Positions 31,229-41,257 of a DNA stretch of 64,000 nucleotides are shown one piece after another; the stretch's first letter is position 1, and each line of letters opens with the position of its first letter. Made by a program: the position numbers and the translations under genes. Where the stretch lies: assembly GCF_040947875.1 (NCBI RefSeq), contig NZ_JBFRXN010000002.1:310001-374000 (forward strand). The letters run 5' to 3'. The notes under the pieces were generated by a model. That model made no database searches. It was not told where the DNA came from and saw nothing but the letters and a program-made list of their open reading frames with translations. The DNA is from Pseudomonas sp. MYb118 (GTDB lineage Bacteria; Pseudomonadota; Gammaproteobacteria; Pseudomonadales; Pseudomonadaceae).

Positions 31229-32353
31229 ATGTCCACCGAACAACTGTTGAAAACCCCGTTGCACGCACTGCACATCGAACTCGGCGCCCGCATGGTGCCG
31301 TTCGCCGGCTACGACATGCCCGTGCAATATCCGCTGGGCGTGATGAAGGAACACCAGCACACCCGCGACCAGGCCGGGTTGTTCGATGTCTCGCACATGG
31401 GCCAGATCCGCCTCACCGGCGCCAACGCCGCCAAGGCCCTGGAAACCCTGGTGCCGGTCGACATCATCGACCTGCCGGTGGGCATGCAGCGTTACGCCAT
31501 GTTCACCAACGAAACCGGTGGCATCCTCGACGACCTGATGGTCGCCAACCTGGGTAACGACGAACTGTTCCTGGTGGTCAACGCCGCCTGCAAGGACCAG
31601 GACCTGGCGCACCTGCGCAAACACATTGGCGACCAGTGCACCATCGAGCCGCTGTTCGAAGAGCGTGCATTGCTGGCGCTGCAAGGTCCGGCCGCCGTGA
31701 CCGTGCTGGCACGCCTGGCGCCGGAAGTGGCGAAGATGACCTTCATGCAGTTCAACCGCGTGAAGCTGCTGGGCGTCGACTGCTTCGTCAGCCGTTCGGG
31801 TTACACCGGTGAAGACGGTTTCGAAATCTCCGTACCGGCCGCCAGTGCAACAGCCCTGGCCCGCGCCCTGCTGGCCGAACCGGAAGTCGAAGCCATCGGC
31901 CTGGGCGCGCGTGACTCGCTGCGCCTGGAAGCGGGCCTGTGCCTCTACGGCCACGACATGAACACCGACACCAGCCCGATCGAAGCCAGCCTGTTGTGGG
32001 CCATCTCCAAGCCACGCCGTGCCGATGGCGCGCGTGCCGGTGGCTTCCCCGGCGCCGAGACGGTCTTCGCCCAGCAGCAAGCCGGTGTCAGCCGCAAGCG
32101 TGTCGGCCTGCTGCCGCAAGAACGCACCCCGGTACGTGAAGGCGCAGAAATCGTCAACGAAGCCGGCGACATCATTGGCAGCGTGTGCAGCGGCGGGTTC
32201 GGCCCGACGCTGGGTGGCCCGCTGGCCATGGGTTACCTCGACAGCGCCTACATAGCCTTGGACACACCGGTCTGGGCGATTGTCCGTGGGAAAAAGGTGT
32301 CTTTGCTTGTAAGCAAAATGCCATTTGTGCCACAACGCTACTATCGTGGTTGA
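31229..32353 (+). CDS. gcvT: Glycine cleavage system T protein (aminomethyltransferase)
   Basis: Transfers the methylene group from the H-protein-bound intermediate to tetrahydrofolate, releasing ammonia. The 374-residue protein shows [52 protein letters not shown] and the C-terminal [17 protein letters not shown], all GcvT signatures. CCAGGAGCTTCAT precedes the ATG. It is the last gene of the glycine/serine cluster, 33 bases after sdaA. Confidence 0.96.
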   Translation: MSTEQLLKTPLHALHIELGARMVPFAGYDMPVQYPLGVMKEHQHTRDQAGLFDVSHMGQIRLTGANAAKALETLVPVDIIDLPVGMQRYAMFTNETGGILDDLMVANLGNDELFLVVNAACKDQDLAHLRKHIGDQCTIEPLFEERALLALQGPAAVTVLARLAPEVAKMTFMQFNRVKLLGVDCFVSRSGYTGEDGFEISVPAASATALARALLAEPEVEAIGLGARDSLRLEAGLCLYGHDMNTDTSPIEASLLWAISKPRRADGARAGGFPGAETVFAQQQAGVSRKRVGLLPQERTPVREGAEIVNEAGDIIGSVCSGGFGPTLGGPLAMGYLDSAYIALDTPVWAIVRGKKVSLLVSKMPFVPQRYYRG

Positions 32354-32754
32354 TTGACTGTTTCTATAAGTAACGCGGTTGCGCAAACAGTGCACTAATG
32401 TGTAACGTAACCGCCATAAAACAGTGCATTATTCGAGAGTTACCTTCGTTTATGAACGTTGCTTATAACGATCGAAAACGATTGAACAACATCCTCGAAT
32501 AAGCAGGCACTAGTGGACGACTAACGCCATCAACCCGAGCAAAACCGGGCCTCTCACAGGGCTTGTTTTTTCTCCCGTAGTTGGCGTAAAGTTTGTTCAC
32601 TGTGTTTGCATGGGTCGCTTGGAATCGTGACCTGGGCAGTAGCCTACAAGTTAGCTACATCCCGTTCGACGTCTTCTTACTCTCCTGCAACCAGCCCCAG
32701 TACTCTTTCATGAGAAGGAGGCTGTCATTAATTTAGCGTCAAAGGAAATAAGAA
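32354..32754. other. Gap before the cold-shock gene
   Basis: 401 AT-rich bases with no gene. The last ~150 bases are probably the long untranslated leader usual for cspA-type genes, ending in TCAAAGGAAATAAGA before the ATG. I saw no convincing terminator for gcvT. Confidence 0.6.
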
Positions 32755-32967
32755 ATGTCCCAACGTCAGAGCGGTACCGTCAAGTGGTTTAACGACGAGA
32801 AAGGTTTTGGTTTTATCACTCCAGAAAGCGGTCCGGATCTGTTCGTACATTTCCGCGCTATTCAGGGCAACGGCTTCAAGAGCCTGAAAGAAGGCCAGAA
32901 AGTGACCTTCATCGCCGTGCAAGGCCAGAAAGGCATGCAGGCTGACGAAGTACAAGCAGAAGCCTAA
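32755..32967 (+). CDS. CspA-family cold-shock protein
   Basis: Single cold-shock domain protein of 70 residues that binds single-stranded RNA/DNA. RNP-1 KGFGFITPE and RNP-2 LFVHFRAI are both present, with [11 protein letters not shown] at the start. AAGGAAATAAGA precedes the ATG. A strong terminator follows. Monocistronic; resembles Pseudomonas CapB/CspD-type proteins. Confidence 0.96.
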
Positions 32968-32980
32968 ACTTCTGTAACGA

Positions 32981-33014
32981 AAAAGCCCCTGATGCTGACA
33001 TCAGGGGCTTTTTT
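32981..33014 (+). terminator. Terminator of the cold-shock gene
   Basis: AAAAGCCCCTGATG pairs with CATCAGGGGCTTTT around a CTGA loop, followed by T residues. Confidence 0.95.
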
Positions 33015-33063
33015 GTGCGCGCAAATCCGTAAAATGGGCTTCTTTTTTTCAGGGAACCCTGTC

Positions 33064-33552
33064 ATGCCCAAACACCTGCTCAAACCACAGGGCGATTTTC
33101 CTGCCGCGACCCTGGGTCGTCGCCTGGCAGCGATGTTCTATGACTTCCTGCTGTGCACCGCCCTGCTGATCGTGACCAGCGGCGTGTACAAGATGATCCA
33201 GATGGCGATCATCGGCGAAGACCGCATGCGCACCCTCACCGAAGCCGGCGCACTGGATGGCGACCCGCTGCTGTCGACGGTGCTGCTGTTTGTGCTGTTC
33301 GGGTTCTTTGCCAAGTTCTGGACCATGTCCGGCCAGACCCTGGGCATGCAGGTGTGGTGTATCCGCGTTCAGAACGCTGACGGCTCGTCCATCAGTCTGT
33401 GGCAGGCGTTGCTGCGCTTTATCGTGTCGATTGCTTCGTGGCTGTGCGTGGGGCTGGGGTTTGTCTGGTCGCTGTTCGACAAGCAAAAACGCAGCTGGCA
33501 CGACATGTACTCGGGCACTGAATTGGTGCGGATTCCCAAGCAGAAGAAGTAA
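33064..33552 (+). CDS. RDD family membrane protein
   Basis: 162-residue inner-membrane protein of unknown transport role. Shows the RDD signature (FPAATLGRRLAAMFYDFLL), three hydrophobic segments, TLGMQVWCIRVQNADG and the C-terminal DKQKRSWHDMYSGTELV. AGGGAACCCTGTC precedes the ATG. No functional partner in the neighbourhood: a cold-shock gene lies before it and repeats after it. Confidence 0.9.
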   Translation: MPKHLLKPQGDFPAATLGRRLAAMFYDFLLCTALLIVTSGVYKMIQMAIIGEDRMRTLTEAGALDGDPLLSTVLLFVLFGFFAKFWTMSGQTLGMQVWCIRVQNADGSSISLWQALLRFIVSIASWLCVGLGFVWSLFDKQKRSWHDMYSGTELVRIPKQKK

Positions 33553-33582
33553 TTCCCGACCGCTCCTGCCGATTTTGATTTT

Positions 33583-33886
33583 CTGTGGGAGCGGGCTTGC
33601 CCGCGATGGCGGCCTTCCGGTGTACATATCTGTTTCTGTGGTAACGGCCGCTTAAGGTTCCGCCCTTACGGCGGGTGACTTCGGAGCCCTGTAGGAGCGA
33701 GCTTGCTCGCGATGGCTGCCTCAAGGCGTACATATCCATTGCTGCGGTCACGGCCGCCTAAGGTTCCGCCCTTACGGCGGGTGACTTCGGAGCCCTGTAG
33801 GAGCGAGCTTGCTCGCGATGGCTGCCTCAAGGCGTACATATCCATTGCTGCGGTCACGGCCGCCTAAGGTTCCGCCCTTACGGCGG
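33583..33886 (-). repeat. Three 106-bp tandem units of copy B
   Basis: The AAGGTTCCGCCCTTACGGCG landmark occurs at 33654, 33760 and 33866, exact period 106. Units nearest the module are near-identical to each other and hold a GTAGGAGCGAGC REP; the outermost holds a GTGGGAGCGGGC REP, the same order as in copy A. Confidence 0.9.
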
Positions 33887-34105
33887 GTTACTTTGTCGCG
33901 CCAAAGTAACCAAAACGCCCCGCCCCTGACGTACGGCCCTTCGCTGACGCTCCGGGTTCCCTCGCTCCGGTCCTGCTCCGTGGGCCCGCCGCCATCGGCC
34001 ATCCATGGCCGAGGGCGGCTAACCCGGCATCCATGCCGGGTTGCCCACTGCGCAGAACCTCCACTCGGCCTTCCGACGGGGCAATCTGCGGCGCCTGTGG
34101 GATCG
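33583..34105 (-). mobile_element. Composite non-coding repeat element, copy B
   Basis: Inverted 523-base counterpart of copy A (6051-6574). Reading the minus strand from 34105, a ~219-base module nearly the same as copy A, with only a few differences noted, is followed by three 106-base units. The same two perfect hairpins occur at 34021-34042 and 33886-33911. Ends coincide with those of copy A to within one base, which argues that the whole assembly moves or is copied as a unit. Confidence 0.75.
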
Positions 34106-34122
34106 TGGCTCGGTTTCTGTTT

Positions 34123-34212
34123 CTGTGGGAGCGAGCCTGCTCGCGATGCGGTGTGTCAGCCGGCATTGATATGGCTGATACGCCGCCATCGCGAGCAAGC
34201 TCGCTCCTACAG
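34123..34212. repeat. REPIN
   Basis: Inverted pair; left GTGGGAGCGAGCCTGCTCGC, right GCGAGCAAGCTCGCTCCTAC. First of a run of REPINs before nadA. Confidence 0.9.
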
Positions 34213-34242
34213 GGGTCGTGCTCGGCTTTTGATCTTGATTTT

Positions 34243-34344
34243 CTGTGGGAGCGGGCTTGCTCGCGATGGTCGTCAACGATGACGCGGGTTGTCTGAATGC
34301 CTGCGGTGCCTGGACTACCATCGCGAGCATGCTCGCTCCTACAG
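34243..34344. repeat. REPIN
   Basis: Second of the run; preceded by TTTTGATCTTGATTTTCTG, which also precedes the next one. Right arm has a variant GAGCATGCTC centre. Confidence 0.9.
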
Positions 34345-34375
34345 TGGGCCGTGCTCGCCTTTTGATCTTGATTTT

Positions 34376-34465
34376 CTGTGGGAGCGGGCTTGCTCGCGAT
34401 GCGGTATGTCAGCCGGCATTGATATGGCTGATGTGCCGCCATCGCGAGCATGCTCGCTCCTACAG
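34376..34465. repeat. REPIN
   Basis: Third of the run; its internal segment (GTCAGCCGGCATTGATATGG) is nearly the same as in the first, so they arose by duplication. Confidence 0.9.
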
Positions 34466-34477
34466 GGGGTTGATCTT

Positions 34478-34502
34478 CTGTGGGAGCGAGCCTGCTCGCG
34501 AG
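34478..34502. repeat. Single REP next to nadA
   Basis: One GTGGGAGCGAGCCTGCTCGC palindrome, six bases from the nadA stop. Confidence 0.85.
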
Positions 34503-34508
34503 GCGGTG

Positions 34509-35567
34509 TCAGGCGTTACCCGCCAGTTTCATCCGGGCTGCCTGGGTGAAGTCGAGCATGCGCTTGAGTGGGCGGATTGCCTGGGGGATCAGCGCCGGGT
34601 CGACGAAGATTTCGTTGGCGCCTTCCTTCAAGCTCTTGAGGGTGCGTTCCAGCGTGTTCATCGCCATCCATGGGCAATGCGCGCAACTGCGGCACGCCGC
34701 GCCGTTACCGGCTGTTGGTGCCTCGATGAAGACCTTGTCCGGGCACAGCTGCTGCATCTTGTAGAAGATGCCGCGATCGGTGGCCACGATCAGGGTCTTG
34801 TTCGGCAGGGTTTGCGCCGCTGCAATCAATTGGCTGGTCGAGCCGACCGCATCGGCCAGTTCGATCACCGAGGTCGGCGATTCCGGGTGCACGAGGATGG
34901 CTGCATCCGGGTACAACGCCTTCATGTCTTCGAGCTGCTTGGACTTGAACTCTTCGTGAACGATGCAGGCACCGTCCCACAGCAGCATGTCCGCGCCGGT
35001 CTTGCGCTGGATGTAGGTGCCCAGGTGCTTGTCCGGGCCCCAGATGATCGTTTCGCCGTTGTCCATCAGGCTTTCGACGATTTCCAGTGCGCAACTGGAC
35101 GTCACCACCCAGTCCGCCCGCGCCTTGACCGCCGCCGAGGTGTTGGCATAGACCACCACGGTGCGTTCCGGGTGCTGGTCGCAGAACGCCGAGAACTCGT
35201 CCACCGGGCAACCCAGGTCCAGCGAGCAGGTGGCCTCCAGCGTCGGCATCAGCACGCGCTTCTCGGGGTTGAGGATCTTGGCGGTTTCGCCCATGAACTT
35301 GACGCCAGCGACCACGACCGTCTTGGCCGGGTGCGCGTTGCCGAAGCGGGCCATCTCCAGCGAGTCGGAGACGCAGCCCCCGGTTTCCTCGGCCAGCGCC
35401 TGGATGATCGGATCACAATAGAAGTGGGCCACCAGCACCGCATCCTGAGCCTTGAGCTCGGCAGCGATGGCAGCACGGTAGTAAGCCTCTTCCTCGGCCG
35501 ACAGCGGCTTGGGCTGCTTGGCATCGAGGTGGGCTTGAACCAGAAGGCGTTCGGAAATTTGCGTCAT
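34509..35567 (-). CDS. nadA: Quinolinate synthase A
   Basis: Condenses iminoaspartate with dihydroxyacetone phosphate to quinolinate in NAD biosynthesis; a 4Fe-4S enzyme. The 352-residue protein shows [50 protein letters not shown] and the C-terminal cluster motif [16 protein letters not shown]. The ATG at 35567 begins [13 protein letters not shown]; the longer frame from 35681 is not conserved in look. Upstream gap to tRNA-Lys is 264 bases. Confidence 0.96.
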   Translation of the reverse strand: MTQISERLLVQAHLDAKQPKPLSAEEEAYYRAAIAAELKAQDAVLVAHFYCDPIIQALAEETGGCVSDSLEMARFGNAHPAKTVVVAGVKFMGETAKILNPEKRVLMPTLEATCSLDLGCPVDEFSAFCDQHPERTVVVYANTSAAVKARADWVVTSSCALEIVESLMDNGETIIWGPDKHLGTYIQRKTGADMLLWDGACIVHEEFKSKQLEDMKALYPDAAILVHPESPTSVIELADAVGSTSQLIAAAQTLPNKTLIVATDRGIFYKMQQLCPDKVFIEAPTAGNGAACRSCAHCPWMAMNTLERTLKSLKEGANEIFVDPALIPQAIRPLKRMLDFTQAARMKLAGNA

Positions 35568-35770
35568 GTTCGCAAGACCTGCAGGCGCATTCGCGCGAAA
35601 GTCGAGTATACACCCGGCTCCGGACCCTTCAGGGCACCGCCGGGAAAGTGGGTATTCATCAGGCACGGTGAAGCTGGGCAAGGCTACAGAATATCCGCAG
35701 GATGCAAAAGATCATTCTGACTTGTGTCATGCGGTGCAGCCCTGGGCCGGGCAGACCATAAATCGCGGGC

Positions 35771-35812
35771 AAAAAAAAATCCGGAAATCCTCACTTTCGT
35801 GGGCCTTCCAGA
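35771..35812 (-). terminator. Probable terminator downstream of tRNA-Lys
   Basis: On the minus strand, an imperfect stem (TCTGGAA..CC.CAC with GTG.GG..TTCCGGA) closed by GAAA is followed by nine T, 20 bases after the tRNA 3' end. Confidence 0.65.
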
Positions 35813-35831
35813 CTTTTAAAACTGCTAAAAA

Positions 35832-35907
35832 TGGTGGGTCGTGTGGGATTCGAACCTACGACCAATTGGTTAAAAGCCAACTGCTCTACCAACTGAGCTA
35901 ACGACCC
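35832..35907 (-). tRNA. tRNA-Lys (anticodon TTT)
   Basis: Minus-strand 76-nt cloverleaf: acceptor GGGTCGT...ACGACCC, D-arm AGCTCAGTTGGTAGAGC, anticodon loop CTTTTAA, T-arm GTAGGTTCGAATCCCAC, and encoded CCA. In P. aeruginosa the tRNA-Lys next to queC is a known integration site for PAPI-1/pKLC102-type elements; here the 264 bases between its 3' end and nadA contain no island. Confidence 0.98.
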
Positions 35908-35970
35908 GCTGTGTGGTGGCGCGTATAATACTGATTTTTATAGACTAATCAACACCTTATTTGAAAATAA

Positions 35971-36663
35971 TCAAAAATAAGGTGTTGGGTCGCTGATTCC
36001 GGCCGCGGCGAAGCCTTCTGCACGCAGTCGGCAGCTGTCGCATTTACCGCAGGCGCGCCCGCTATTGTCGGCCTGGTAGCAGGAAACGGTCAGGCCGTAG
36101 TCGACGCCGAGCTTCACCCCCGCCTCGACGATCTGCGCCTTGCTCATGTTCTGCAAAGGCGCCTGGATGCGGAAACCGTTGCCTTCGACACCGGCCTTGG
36201 TGGCCAGGTTGGCCATGCGCTCGAACGCCTCGACGAACTCGGGACGGCAGTCCGGGTAGCCCGAGTAATCCACGGCATTGACGCCGATGAAGATGTCACG
36301 GGCGCCGAGCACTTCGGCCCAGCCCAGGGCCAGGGACAGAAACACCGTGTTGCGTGCAGGCACGTAGGTCACCGGAATGCCCTCGCCCGCCTCTTCCGGG
36401 ATGTCGATGCTGGTGTCGGTCAACGCCGAACCGCCCATGCCATTGAGGTTCAAGCCGATGACCTTGTGCTCGATCACACCGAGGTCACGGGCGACGCGCT
36501 CGGCGGCATGCAGCTCCGCATGGGAACGCTGGCCGTAGTCGAAGCTCATGGTGTAGCACGCGTAGCCCTGCGCCCGAGCCATGGCCACGACCGTTGCCGA
36601 GTCCAGGCCACCGGACAGCAGGATGACCGCACGTTTTTGCACAGTGTTGGTTGGTTCAGTCAT
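35971..36663 (-). CDS. queC: 7-cyano-7-deazaguanine synthase
   Basis: Converts 7-carboxy-7-deazaguanine to preQ0 in queuosine synthesis. The 230-residue protein shows the PP-loop [28 protein letters not shown] and the zinc cysteines in [21 protein letters not shown]. The ATG at 36663 begins MTEPTNTVQ; the longer frame from 36765 overlaps queE. One base separates it from queE, so the two are co-transcribed. Confidence 0.96.
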   Translation of the reverse strand: MTEPTNTVQKRAVILLSGGLDSATVVAMARAQGYACYTMSFDYGQRSHAELHAAERVARDLGVIEHKVIGLNLNGMGGSALTDTSIDIPEEAGEGIPVTYVPARNTVFLSLALGWAEVLGARDIFIGVNAVDYSGYPDCRPEFVEAFERMANLATKAGVEGNGFRIQAPLQNMSKAQIVEAGVKLGVDYGLTVSCYQADNSGRACGKCDSCRLRAEGFAAAGISDPTPYF

Positions 36664-36664
36664 G

Positions 36665-37312
36665 TCAGCGCCCCGGCTCGTCGTTCCAAAGATATTTATG
36701 CAGTTGCAATTGCATGCGCACAGGCAGGTTGTCCGCCACCACCCAATCGGCCAGGTCACGGGCATTCAAGTCGTGGTGGCTGGGCGAGAACAGCACCTCA
36801 CCGGCACGCCGCTCCAGACCGTACTGGATCAGCTTGGAGACGGCCCAGTCATAGTCCTCCCGCGAGCAGATGACAAACTTCACCTGATCGTTGGGAGTGA
36901 GCAGCTCGATATTCTCGTAGCGGTTGCGGTGCGATTCCTTGGAATCCGGGGTTTTGAGGTCGACAACCCGGCTGACCCGCGGATCGACCGCCGAAATATC
37001 CAGGGCACCGCTGGTTTCCAGCGACACCTGGTAGCCCAGGTCGCACAACTGCTTGAGCAACGGGATGGCATTGGGTTGCGCCAACGGCTCGCCGCCGGTG
37101 ACACAGACGTAGCGCGGGCGAAAACCGGCAACCTGCTCGAGGATATCGTCGAGGGTGCGCACGGTGCCGCCAGAGAAGGCATAGGCGCTGTCGCAGTATT
37201 GGCAACGCAACGGGCAACCGGTCAGGCGCACAAAAACAGTGGGCAGCCCGGCAGTCCGCGTTTCCCCCTGCAACGAGTAGAAAACTTCGGTGATTCTCAA
37301 TGTGTCTTGCAT
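36665..37312 (-). CDS. queE: 7-carboxy-7-deazaguanine synthase (radical SAM)
   Basis: Radical SAM enzyme forming 7-carboxy-7-deazaguanine, the step before QueC. The 215-residue protein shows the substrate-binding start [23 protein letters not shown] and the cluster motif CPLRCQYCD (CxxxCxxC), then [12 protein letters not shown]. The ATG at 37312 is preferred; a GTG nine bases upstream is also in frame. Located directly before queC and after the tol-pal-cpoB genes, as in P. aeruginosa. Confidence 0.95.
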   Translation of the reverse strand: MQDTLRITEVFYSLQGETRTAGLPTVFVRLTGCPLRCQYCDSAYAFSGGTVRTLDDILEQVAGFRPRYVCVTGGEPLAQPNAIPLLKQLCDLGYQVSLETSGALDISAVDPRVSRVVDLKTPDSKESHRNRYENIELLTPNDQVKFVICSREDYDWAVSKLIQYGLERRAGEVLFSPSHHDLNARDLADWVVADNLPVRMQLQLHKYLWNDEPGR

Positions 37313-37432
37313 AGTCGCCACGGGCGTAACAGCTAAACAGGCTGTCCGCCTCCGTCAGGCACTTCAAGCAACCCCGCCAACGCGTAGATCCCAAGAAGCG
37401 TGTTTCATAAAAGGGCGTGAATTCTAACGAAA

Positions 37433-37455
37433 AAACCCGCGACAGGCGCGGGTTT
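37433..37455 (-). terminator. Terminator of the tol-pal-cpoB operon
   Basis: AAACCCGCG/CGCGGGTTT stem with a run of T on the minus strand, downstream of cpoB. Confidence 0.85.
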
Positions 37456-37477
37456 CTTCAAATCGGGTCAAGCAACC

Positions 37478-38323
37478 TTACATGCGTTGCAGATCGCGTT
37501 GAGCCAACTGAGCGGCGGAAGTGCCCGGATACTGGGACACAACCTGTTGCAAAATACCTTTTACCTTGTCCGGATGACCGAGGCGGCGTTCTACATCAGC
37601 CAGCTTGTACAGCGAGTCAGGCACCTTGTTGTGCTTGGGGTACAGCTGCGAAACCTTGGCGAACGCCTGACCTGCACCCTGCAGATCACCCTTGGCCAGG
37701 TTCACTTCACCCAACCAGTACTGGGCGTTGCCGGCGTACTGGCTGTTCGGGTACTTACGCAGGAAAGCGCTGAAGGCCTGGCTGGCCTTGTCGAAATCCT
37801 TGGCCTTGATCAGGTCGAAGGCTGCATCGTAATACAGCTTTTCCTTGGCCGGATCAGCCGGTTCGCTGCCTGCGGCGGGCGCCTGGGTAGCAGCGGCTGC
37901 CGCTCCCGCACCTGCGCCGGCTGCGGCGCCGGGGGCGTTCAAGTCGCCGCCGGTGGAAGAATTCTCAGGAGTCGCGGCAGGTGCAACACCGGATCCTATG
38001 CGCCGATCAAGATCCTGGTATCGCTCCAGGGATTCCTGCTTCATGCGCGAAACTTGGTTCTGCAGCTCTTCAATCACGCCCTGCTGACGCGAAATCTGAT
38101 CCTGCATTTGTTGCAGCTGATTGAACAGCATGCCCTGTGCCGAGGCAGGGGCCGTAACCCCTCCCCCGGCATAGGCGCCGTTCGTACCGTAACCCGCTGG
38201 CGGAGAATTGCTCCCGCTATTGTCATAGCCGGAGTCATTATCGACCACAGGAACCGCAGCCCACGCCGCAAGCGGCGCGAGGCTGAGAGCCAAAATAGTT
38301 ACAGCACGACGGCAAGTTCGCAT
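37478..38323 (-). CDS. cpoB: Cell division coordinator CpoB (YbgF)
   Basis: Periplasmic protein that coordinates Tol-driven envelope constriction with PBP1B. The 281-residue protein has a signal peptide (VTILALSLAPLAAWAAVP), a coiled coil around residues 65-105 (LFNQLQQMQDQISRQQGVIE), an Ala/Gly-rich linker, and C-terminal TPR repeats (FDLIKAKDFDKASQAFSAFL, YPNSQYAGNAQYWLGEV). Six bases after pal and last in the tol operon. Confidence 0.95.
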   Translation of the reverse strand: MRTCRRAVTILALSLAPLAAWAAVPVVDNDSGYDNSGSNSPPAGYGTNGAYAGGGVTAPASAQGMLFNQLQQMQDQISRQQGVIEELQNQVSRMKQESLERYQDLDRRIGSGVAPAATPENSSTGGDLNAPGAAAGAGAGAAAAATQAPAAGSEPADPAKEKLYYDAAFDLIKAKDFDKASQAFSAFLRKYPNSQYAGNAQYWLGEVNLAKGDLQGAGQAFAKVSQLYPKHNKVPDSLYKLADVERRLGHPDKVKGILQQVVSQYPGTSAAQLAQRDLQRM

Positions 38324-38329
38324 ATCGAA

Positions 38330-38827
38330 TTACTTACGCAGTTCGACGCGACGGTTTTGAGCCCAGGACTGCTCGTCGTTGCCGGTAGCAACTGGACGCT
38401 CTTCGCCGTAGGAAACCAGTTCCAGCTGAGCTGGGGAAACACCTTGCAGTACCAGGTAGCGCTGAACGGCTTTCGCACGACGCTCGCCCAGTGCCATGTT
38501 GTACTCACGAGTACCACGTTCGTCGGTGTTGCCTTCCAGAACAACGCGAGCGCCGTTTGCTTTCAGGTCTTTGGCGTGAACGTCCAGGGAGCGCATGGCT
38601 TCTGGCTTCAGGTCCGAGCTGTCGTATTCGAAGTAGAAGGTGGTGATTGCGCGCAGAGCAGCTTCTTCGCTCAGGGAGCCGTCAACAGCACCAGTGTTAG
38701 CGCCGTAACCAGCGTTTGGATCAACAGCGCCTTCACCGGCGTTGTCGCCGCCTTTGGACGAGCAACCTACAGCTACGGCCATGGCCAGAGCCAGCGCAGC
38801 AAATTTACCAAACTTCAGCATTTCCAT
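38330..38827 (-). CDS. pal: Peptidoglycan-associated lipoprotein (OprL/Pal)
   Basis: Outer-membrane lipoprotein that binds peptidoglycan and TolB. The 165-residue precursor has the lipobox AVAVGC with lipidated Cys22 and an OmpA-like domain ([34 protein letters not shown]). As far as I recall it is nearly identical to P. aeruginosa OprL. Lies between tolB and cpoB. Confidence 0.97.
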   Translation of the reverse strand: MEMLKFGKFAALALAMAVAVGCSSKGGDNAGEGAVDPNAGYGANTGAVDGSLSEEAALRAITTFYFEYDSSDLKPEAMRSLDVHAKDLKANGARVVLEGNTDERGTREYNMALGERRAKAVQRYLVLQGVSPAQLELVSYGEERPVATGNDEQSWAQNRRVELRK

Positions 38828-38879
38828 CGTGAAACTCCTAATGAACCCCAGTGTGTTAAGTAAAACGTAAAGCGCCGCG

Positions 38880-40181
38880 TCAGTTCAGGTAAGGGGACCA
38901 GGAAGGTTCTCTGACTTCGCCTTGTGCGGTAGGAAGCGGGAGCCTTACGCGTCCATTAATGGACACGAGCATCAAGACTCCCCGGCCCTGCTGGCGGGTG
39001 GCGTAGATTACCATGGTGCCGTTGGGCGCAACAGTAGGCGACTCGTCCAGAGTGCTATCAGTGAGGATTTTTACACTTCCTCGCTGAAGATCCTGGGCCG
39101 CCACTTTGAAATTGGTGAAACCATCCTGGCGATGGATCATGACCAGGGTCTTTTCATCCGCCGACAGTTTCGGGTTGGCGTTGTAGTTACCGACGAAAGT
39201 GACACGCTCGGCGCCGCCACCACCCACGCTGGTTTTGTAGATCTGCGGCTTGCCGCCACGGTCGGAGGTGAAGTAGATGGTCGAGCCATCCTTGCCCCAG
39301 AACGGTTCGGTGTTGATGCCGGGACCTGCGGTGACACGGGTGATCTGACGCGAGCCCAGGTTCATCACATAGATGTCCGGGTTGCCGTCCTTGGACAGCA
39401 CGAACGCCAGGCGATTGCCATCCGGAGACCAGGCAGGTGCACCGTTCAGGCCTTCGAAGTTGGTCAGTTGCTCACGGCGACCGGTGTCGATGTTCTGCAT
39501 GAAGATGCGAGGACGCTTCTGCTCGAACGACACGTACGCAATGCGCTTGCCGTCCGGTGCGAAACGCGGCGACAGGATCGGCTCGCGCGATTGCAGCAGG
39601 GTCACGGCGCGGGCGCCGTCATAGTCCGAACGTTGCAGGGTGTAACGGGTGTTCTTCTCGGAGAAGCGCTCAGCCGTCACGTACAGCAGACGCGTGGAGA
39701 ACGCACCCTTGATGCCGGTGAGTTTTTCGAACGACTGGTCGGAGATGTAGTGCGCCATATCGCGCAGTTGATCGACGCCGCCCGACACGCTGCCGGTCAG
39801 CACTTGCTGCTCGGTGGCGACGTTGAACAGAGCGTACTGCACCTGCAGGCGACCGCCCGCCGGAGCGATGCTGCCGACCATGACGTACTGGGCGCCCAGC
39901 GCCTTGAAGTCACGGAAGATGATTTCGCTGGCCTGGCTCGGCTGGCTGATCATGTTCTGCTTCGGAATCGGCGCGTAGTAACCCGAGTTGCGCAGGTCGT
40001 TACCGATGATCTCGGCCATGTCGTCCGGCAGCACGCTGCCGCCCTGGTTGCCGAAAGGCACGACAGCGATCGGGGTGGCCCGGTCACTGCCGCTGGTGAC
40101 CAGGATGTTTTTCTCATCTGCCATCGCCAGACCCGCCATGCAGCAGATCGCGACCAGCATTCCTCGAAGAAGGTTTCTCAC
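38880..40181 (-). CDS. tolB: Tol-Pal system protein TolB
   Basis: Periplasmic beta-propeller linking TolA and Pal. The 433-residue precursor has a signal peptide ending about residue 21 ([12 protein letters not shown]), an N-terminal domain and six WD-like blades ([52 protein letters not shown]). Its ATG overlaps the tolA stop by four bases. Confidence 0.97.
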   Translation of the reverse strand: MRNLLRGMLVAICCMAGLAMADEKNILVTSGSDRATPIAVVPFGNQGGSVLPDDMAEIIGNDLRNSGYYAPIPKQNMISQPSQASEIIFRDFKALGAQYVMVGSIAPAGGRLQVQYALFNVATEQQVLTGSVSGGVDQLRDMAHYISDQSFEKLTGIKGAFSTRLLYVTAERFSEKNTRYTLQRSDYDGARAVTLLQSREPILSPRFAPDGKRIAYVSFEQKRPRIFMQNIDTGRREQLTNFEGLNGAPAWSPDGNRLAFVLSKDGNPDIYVMNLGSRQITRVTAGPGINTEPFWGKDGSTIYFTSDRGGKPQIYKTSVGGGGAERVTFVGNYNANPKLSADEKTLVMIHRQDGFTNFKVAAQDLQRGSVKILTDSTLDESPTVAPNGTMVIYATRQQGRGVLMLVSINGRVRLPLPTAQGEVREPSWSPYLN

Positions 40182-41257
40182 AAGGCTAGATCCTCAGGTG
40201 TAAATGTCATCTTGAACGAACGATACGGAGCGAAATCGCTCGGCTTCATTCCCTGCATTTCTGTCAAACGACCAATATTCTTCACCGCTGCCACAGCCGA
40301 TGCGTCGAACGGACCGTCGCCACTGGACTTGGCCACGCTGACCGAGGTCACCGTACCGTCCGGCAACATGCCGATCTGCAGCACCACTGTCATGCCCTTG
40401 CGCGCCGACGGTGGGCGAGCCCAGCCTTCCGCTGCACGAGCGCGAATCAGGTCATCGAAACTGCCGGCGACTTCGTCACCCTGCTCGTCCGCCAAGGCCT
40501 GCTGGCGCTGCGGCGTGTCGGAAAGCAAATCGGCGAGGGCCTGAGCCTTTTTATCCTCGGCGGATTTACGTGCCGCGTCCTGCGCTTTCTTCTTCGCAGC
40601 ATCGGCAGCAGCTTTCTTCTTCGCGTCTTCGGCGACTTTCTTCTTCGCCTCTTCAGCTTCAGCTTTCTTCTTGGCGTCTTCCGCGGCTTTCTTCTTCGCG
40701 TCTTCGACGATCTTTTTCTTCGCTTCTTCTTCGGCTTTTTTCTTGGCCTCTTCTTCAGCAGCCTTCTTGGCTTCTTCTTCAGATTTCTTCTTGGCTATAT
40801 CAGCCAATTGTTTCTCTTCTGCCTTCTTGGCTTCGGCAGCCTTCTTCGCTTCATCGGCTTTCTTGGCTTCATCAGCCTTTTTCGCCTCTTCCGCTTTCTT
40901 CGACTCGTCGGCCTTCTTGGCTTCCTCGGCCTTTTGAGCCGCTTCTTCTTTCTTTTGTTCCGCAGCCTTTATCGCTTCCTGCTCGACCTTCTTCTGTTCC
41001 ATCTGCTCGACTTCGGTCTGGCGCGCGGCGGATTTCTTCGCTTCACCCGCAATCTTCTGATTGGTCTGGGTGGTTGCCTGACTCTTGGATTTCAGTTGGT
41101 ACAAGGTCGCCTGGACAATCGGCTTGGCCGGCGGCAGCTCAGGCGTGAAGGCGAAACTGACGAACAACATGCCAAAAACCAGCACGTGCAAGCAGATCGC
41201 CCAGACACTGGGCCAGAAGTAGCTTTCCGAGGCTGTTGGCTCTCGCTGTTGCTGCAT
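40178..41257 (-). CDS. tolA: Tol-Pal system protein TolA
   Basis: Inner-membrane anchored protein that spans the periplasm and transmits proton-motive energy from TolQR to TolB-Pal. The 359-residue protein has one membrane segment ([17 protein letters not shown], residues ~19-36), a long Lys/Ala/Glu-rich helix (~70-245, repeated [17 protein letters not shown] units) and a C-terminal TolA/TonB-like domain ([20 protein letters not shown]). Its start overlaps the tolR stop by one base. Confidence 0.96.
   Translation of the reverse strand: MQQQREPTASESYFWPSVWAICLHVLVFGMLFVSFAFTPELPPAKPIVQATLYQLKSKSQATTQTNQKIAGEAKKSAARQTEVEQMEQKKVEQEAIKAAEQKKEEAAQKAEEAKKADESKKAEEAKKADEAKKADEAKKAAEAKKAEEKQLADIAKKKSEEEAKKAAEEEAKKKAEEEAKKKIVEDAKKKAAEDAKKKAEAEEAKKKVAEDAKKKAAADAAKKKAQDAARKSAEDKKAQALADLLSDTPQRQQALADEQGDEVAGSFDDLIRARAAEGWARPPSARKGMTVVLQIGMLPDGTVTSVSVAKSSGDGPFDASAVAAVKNIGRLTEMQGMKPSDFAPYRSFKMTFTPEDLAL

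Noticed and set aside
32520..32580. Possible terminator for gcvT (ACCGGGCCTCTCACAGGGCT followed by T run)
   Set aside because: The two arms do not pair well enough when aligned by hand.
33666..34002. Repeated small open frames in the composite repeat (ending KVTRRKGGT-like peptides)
   Set aside because: They recur because the DNA repeats, overlap REP palindromes, lack ribosome sites, and are known-looking mis-annotations.
33583..34502. Regularly spaced repeats that could suggest a CRISPR array
   Set aside because: The units are 106 bp with conserved interiors and contain REP palindromes; there are no unique ~32-bp spacers and no cas genes.
35566..35901. 111-codon plus-strand frame
   Set aside because: It runs through the tRNA-Lys gene in reverse and has no ribosome site or family resemblance.
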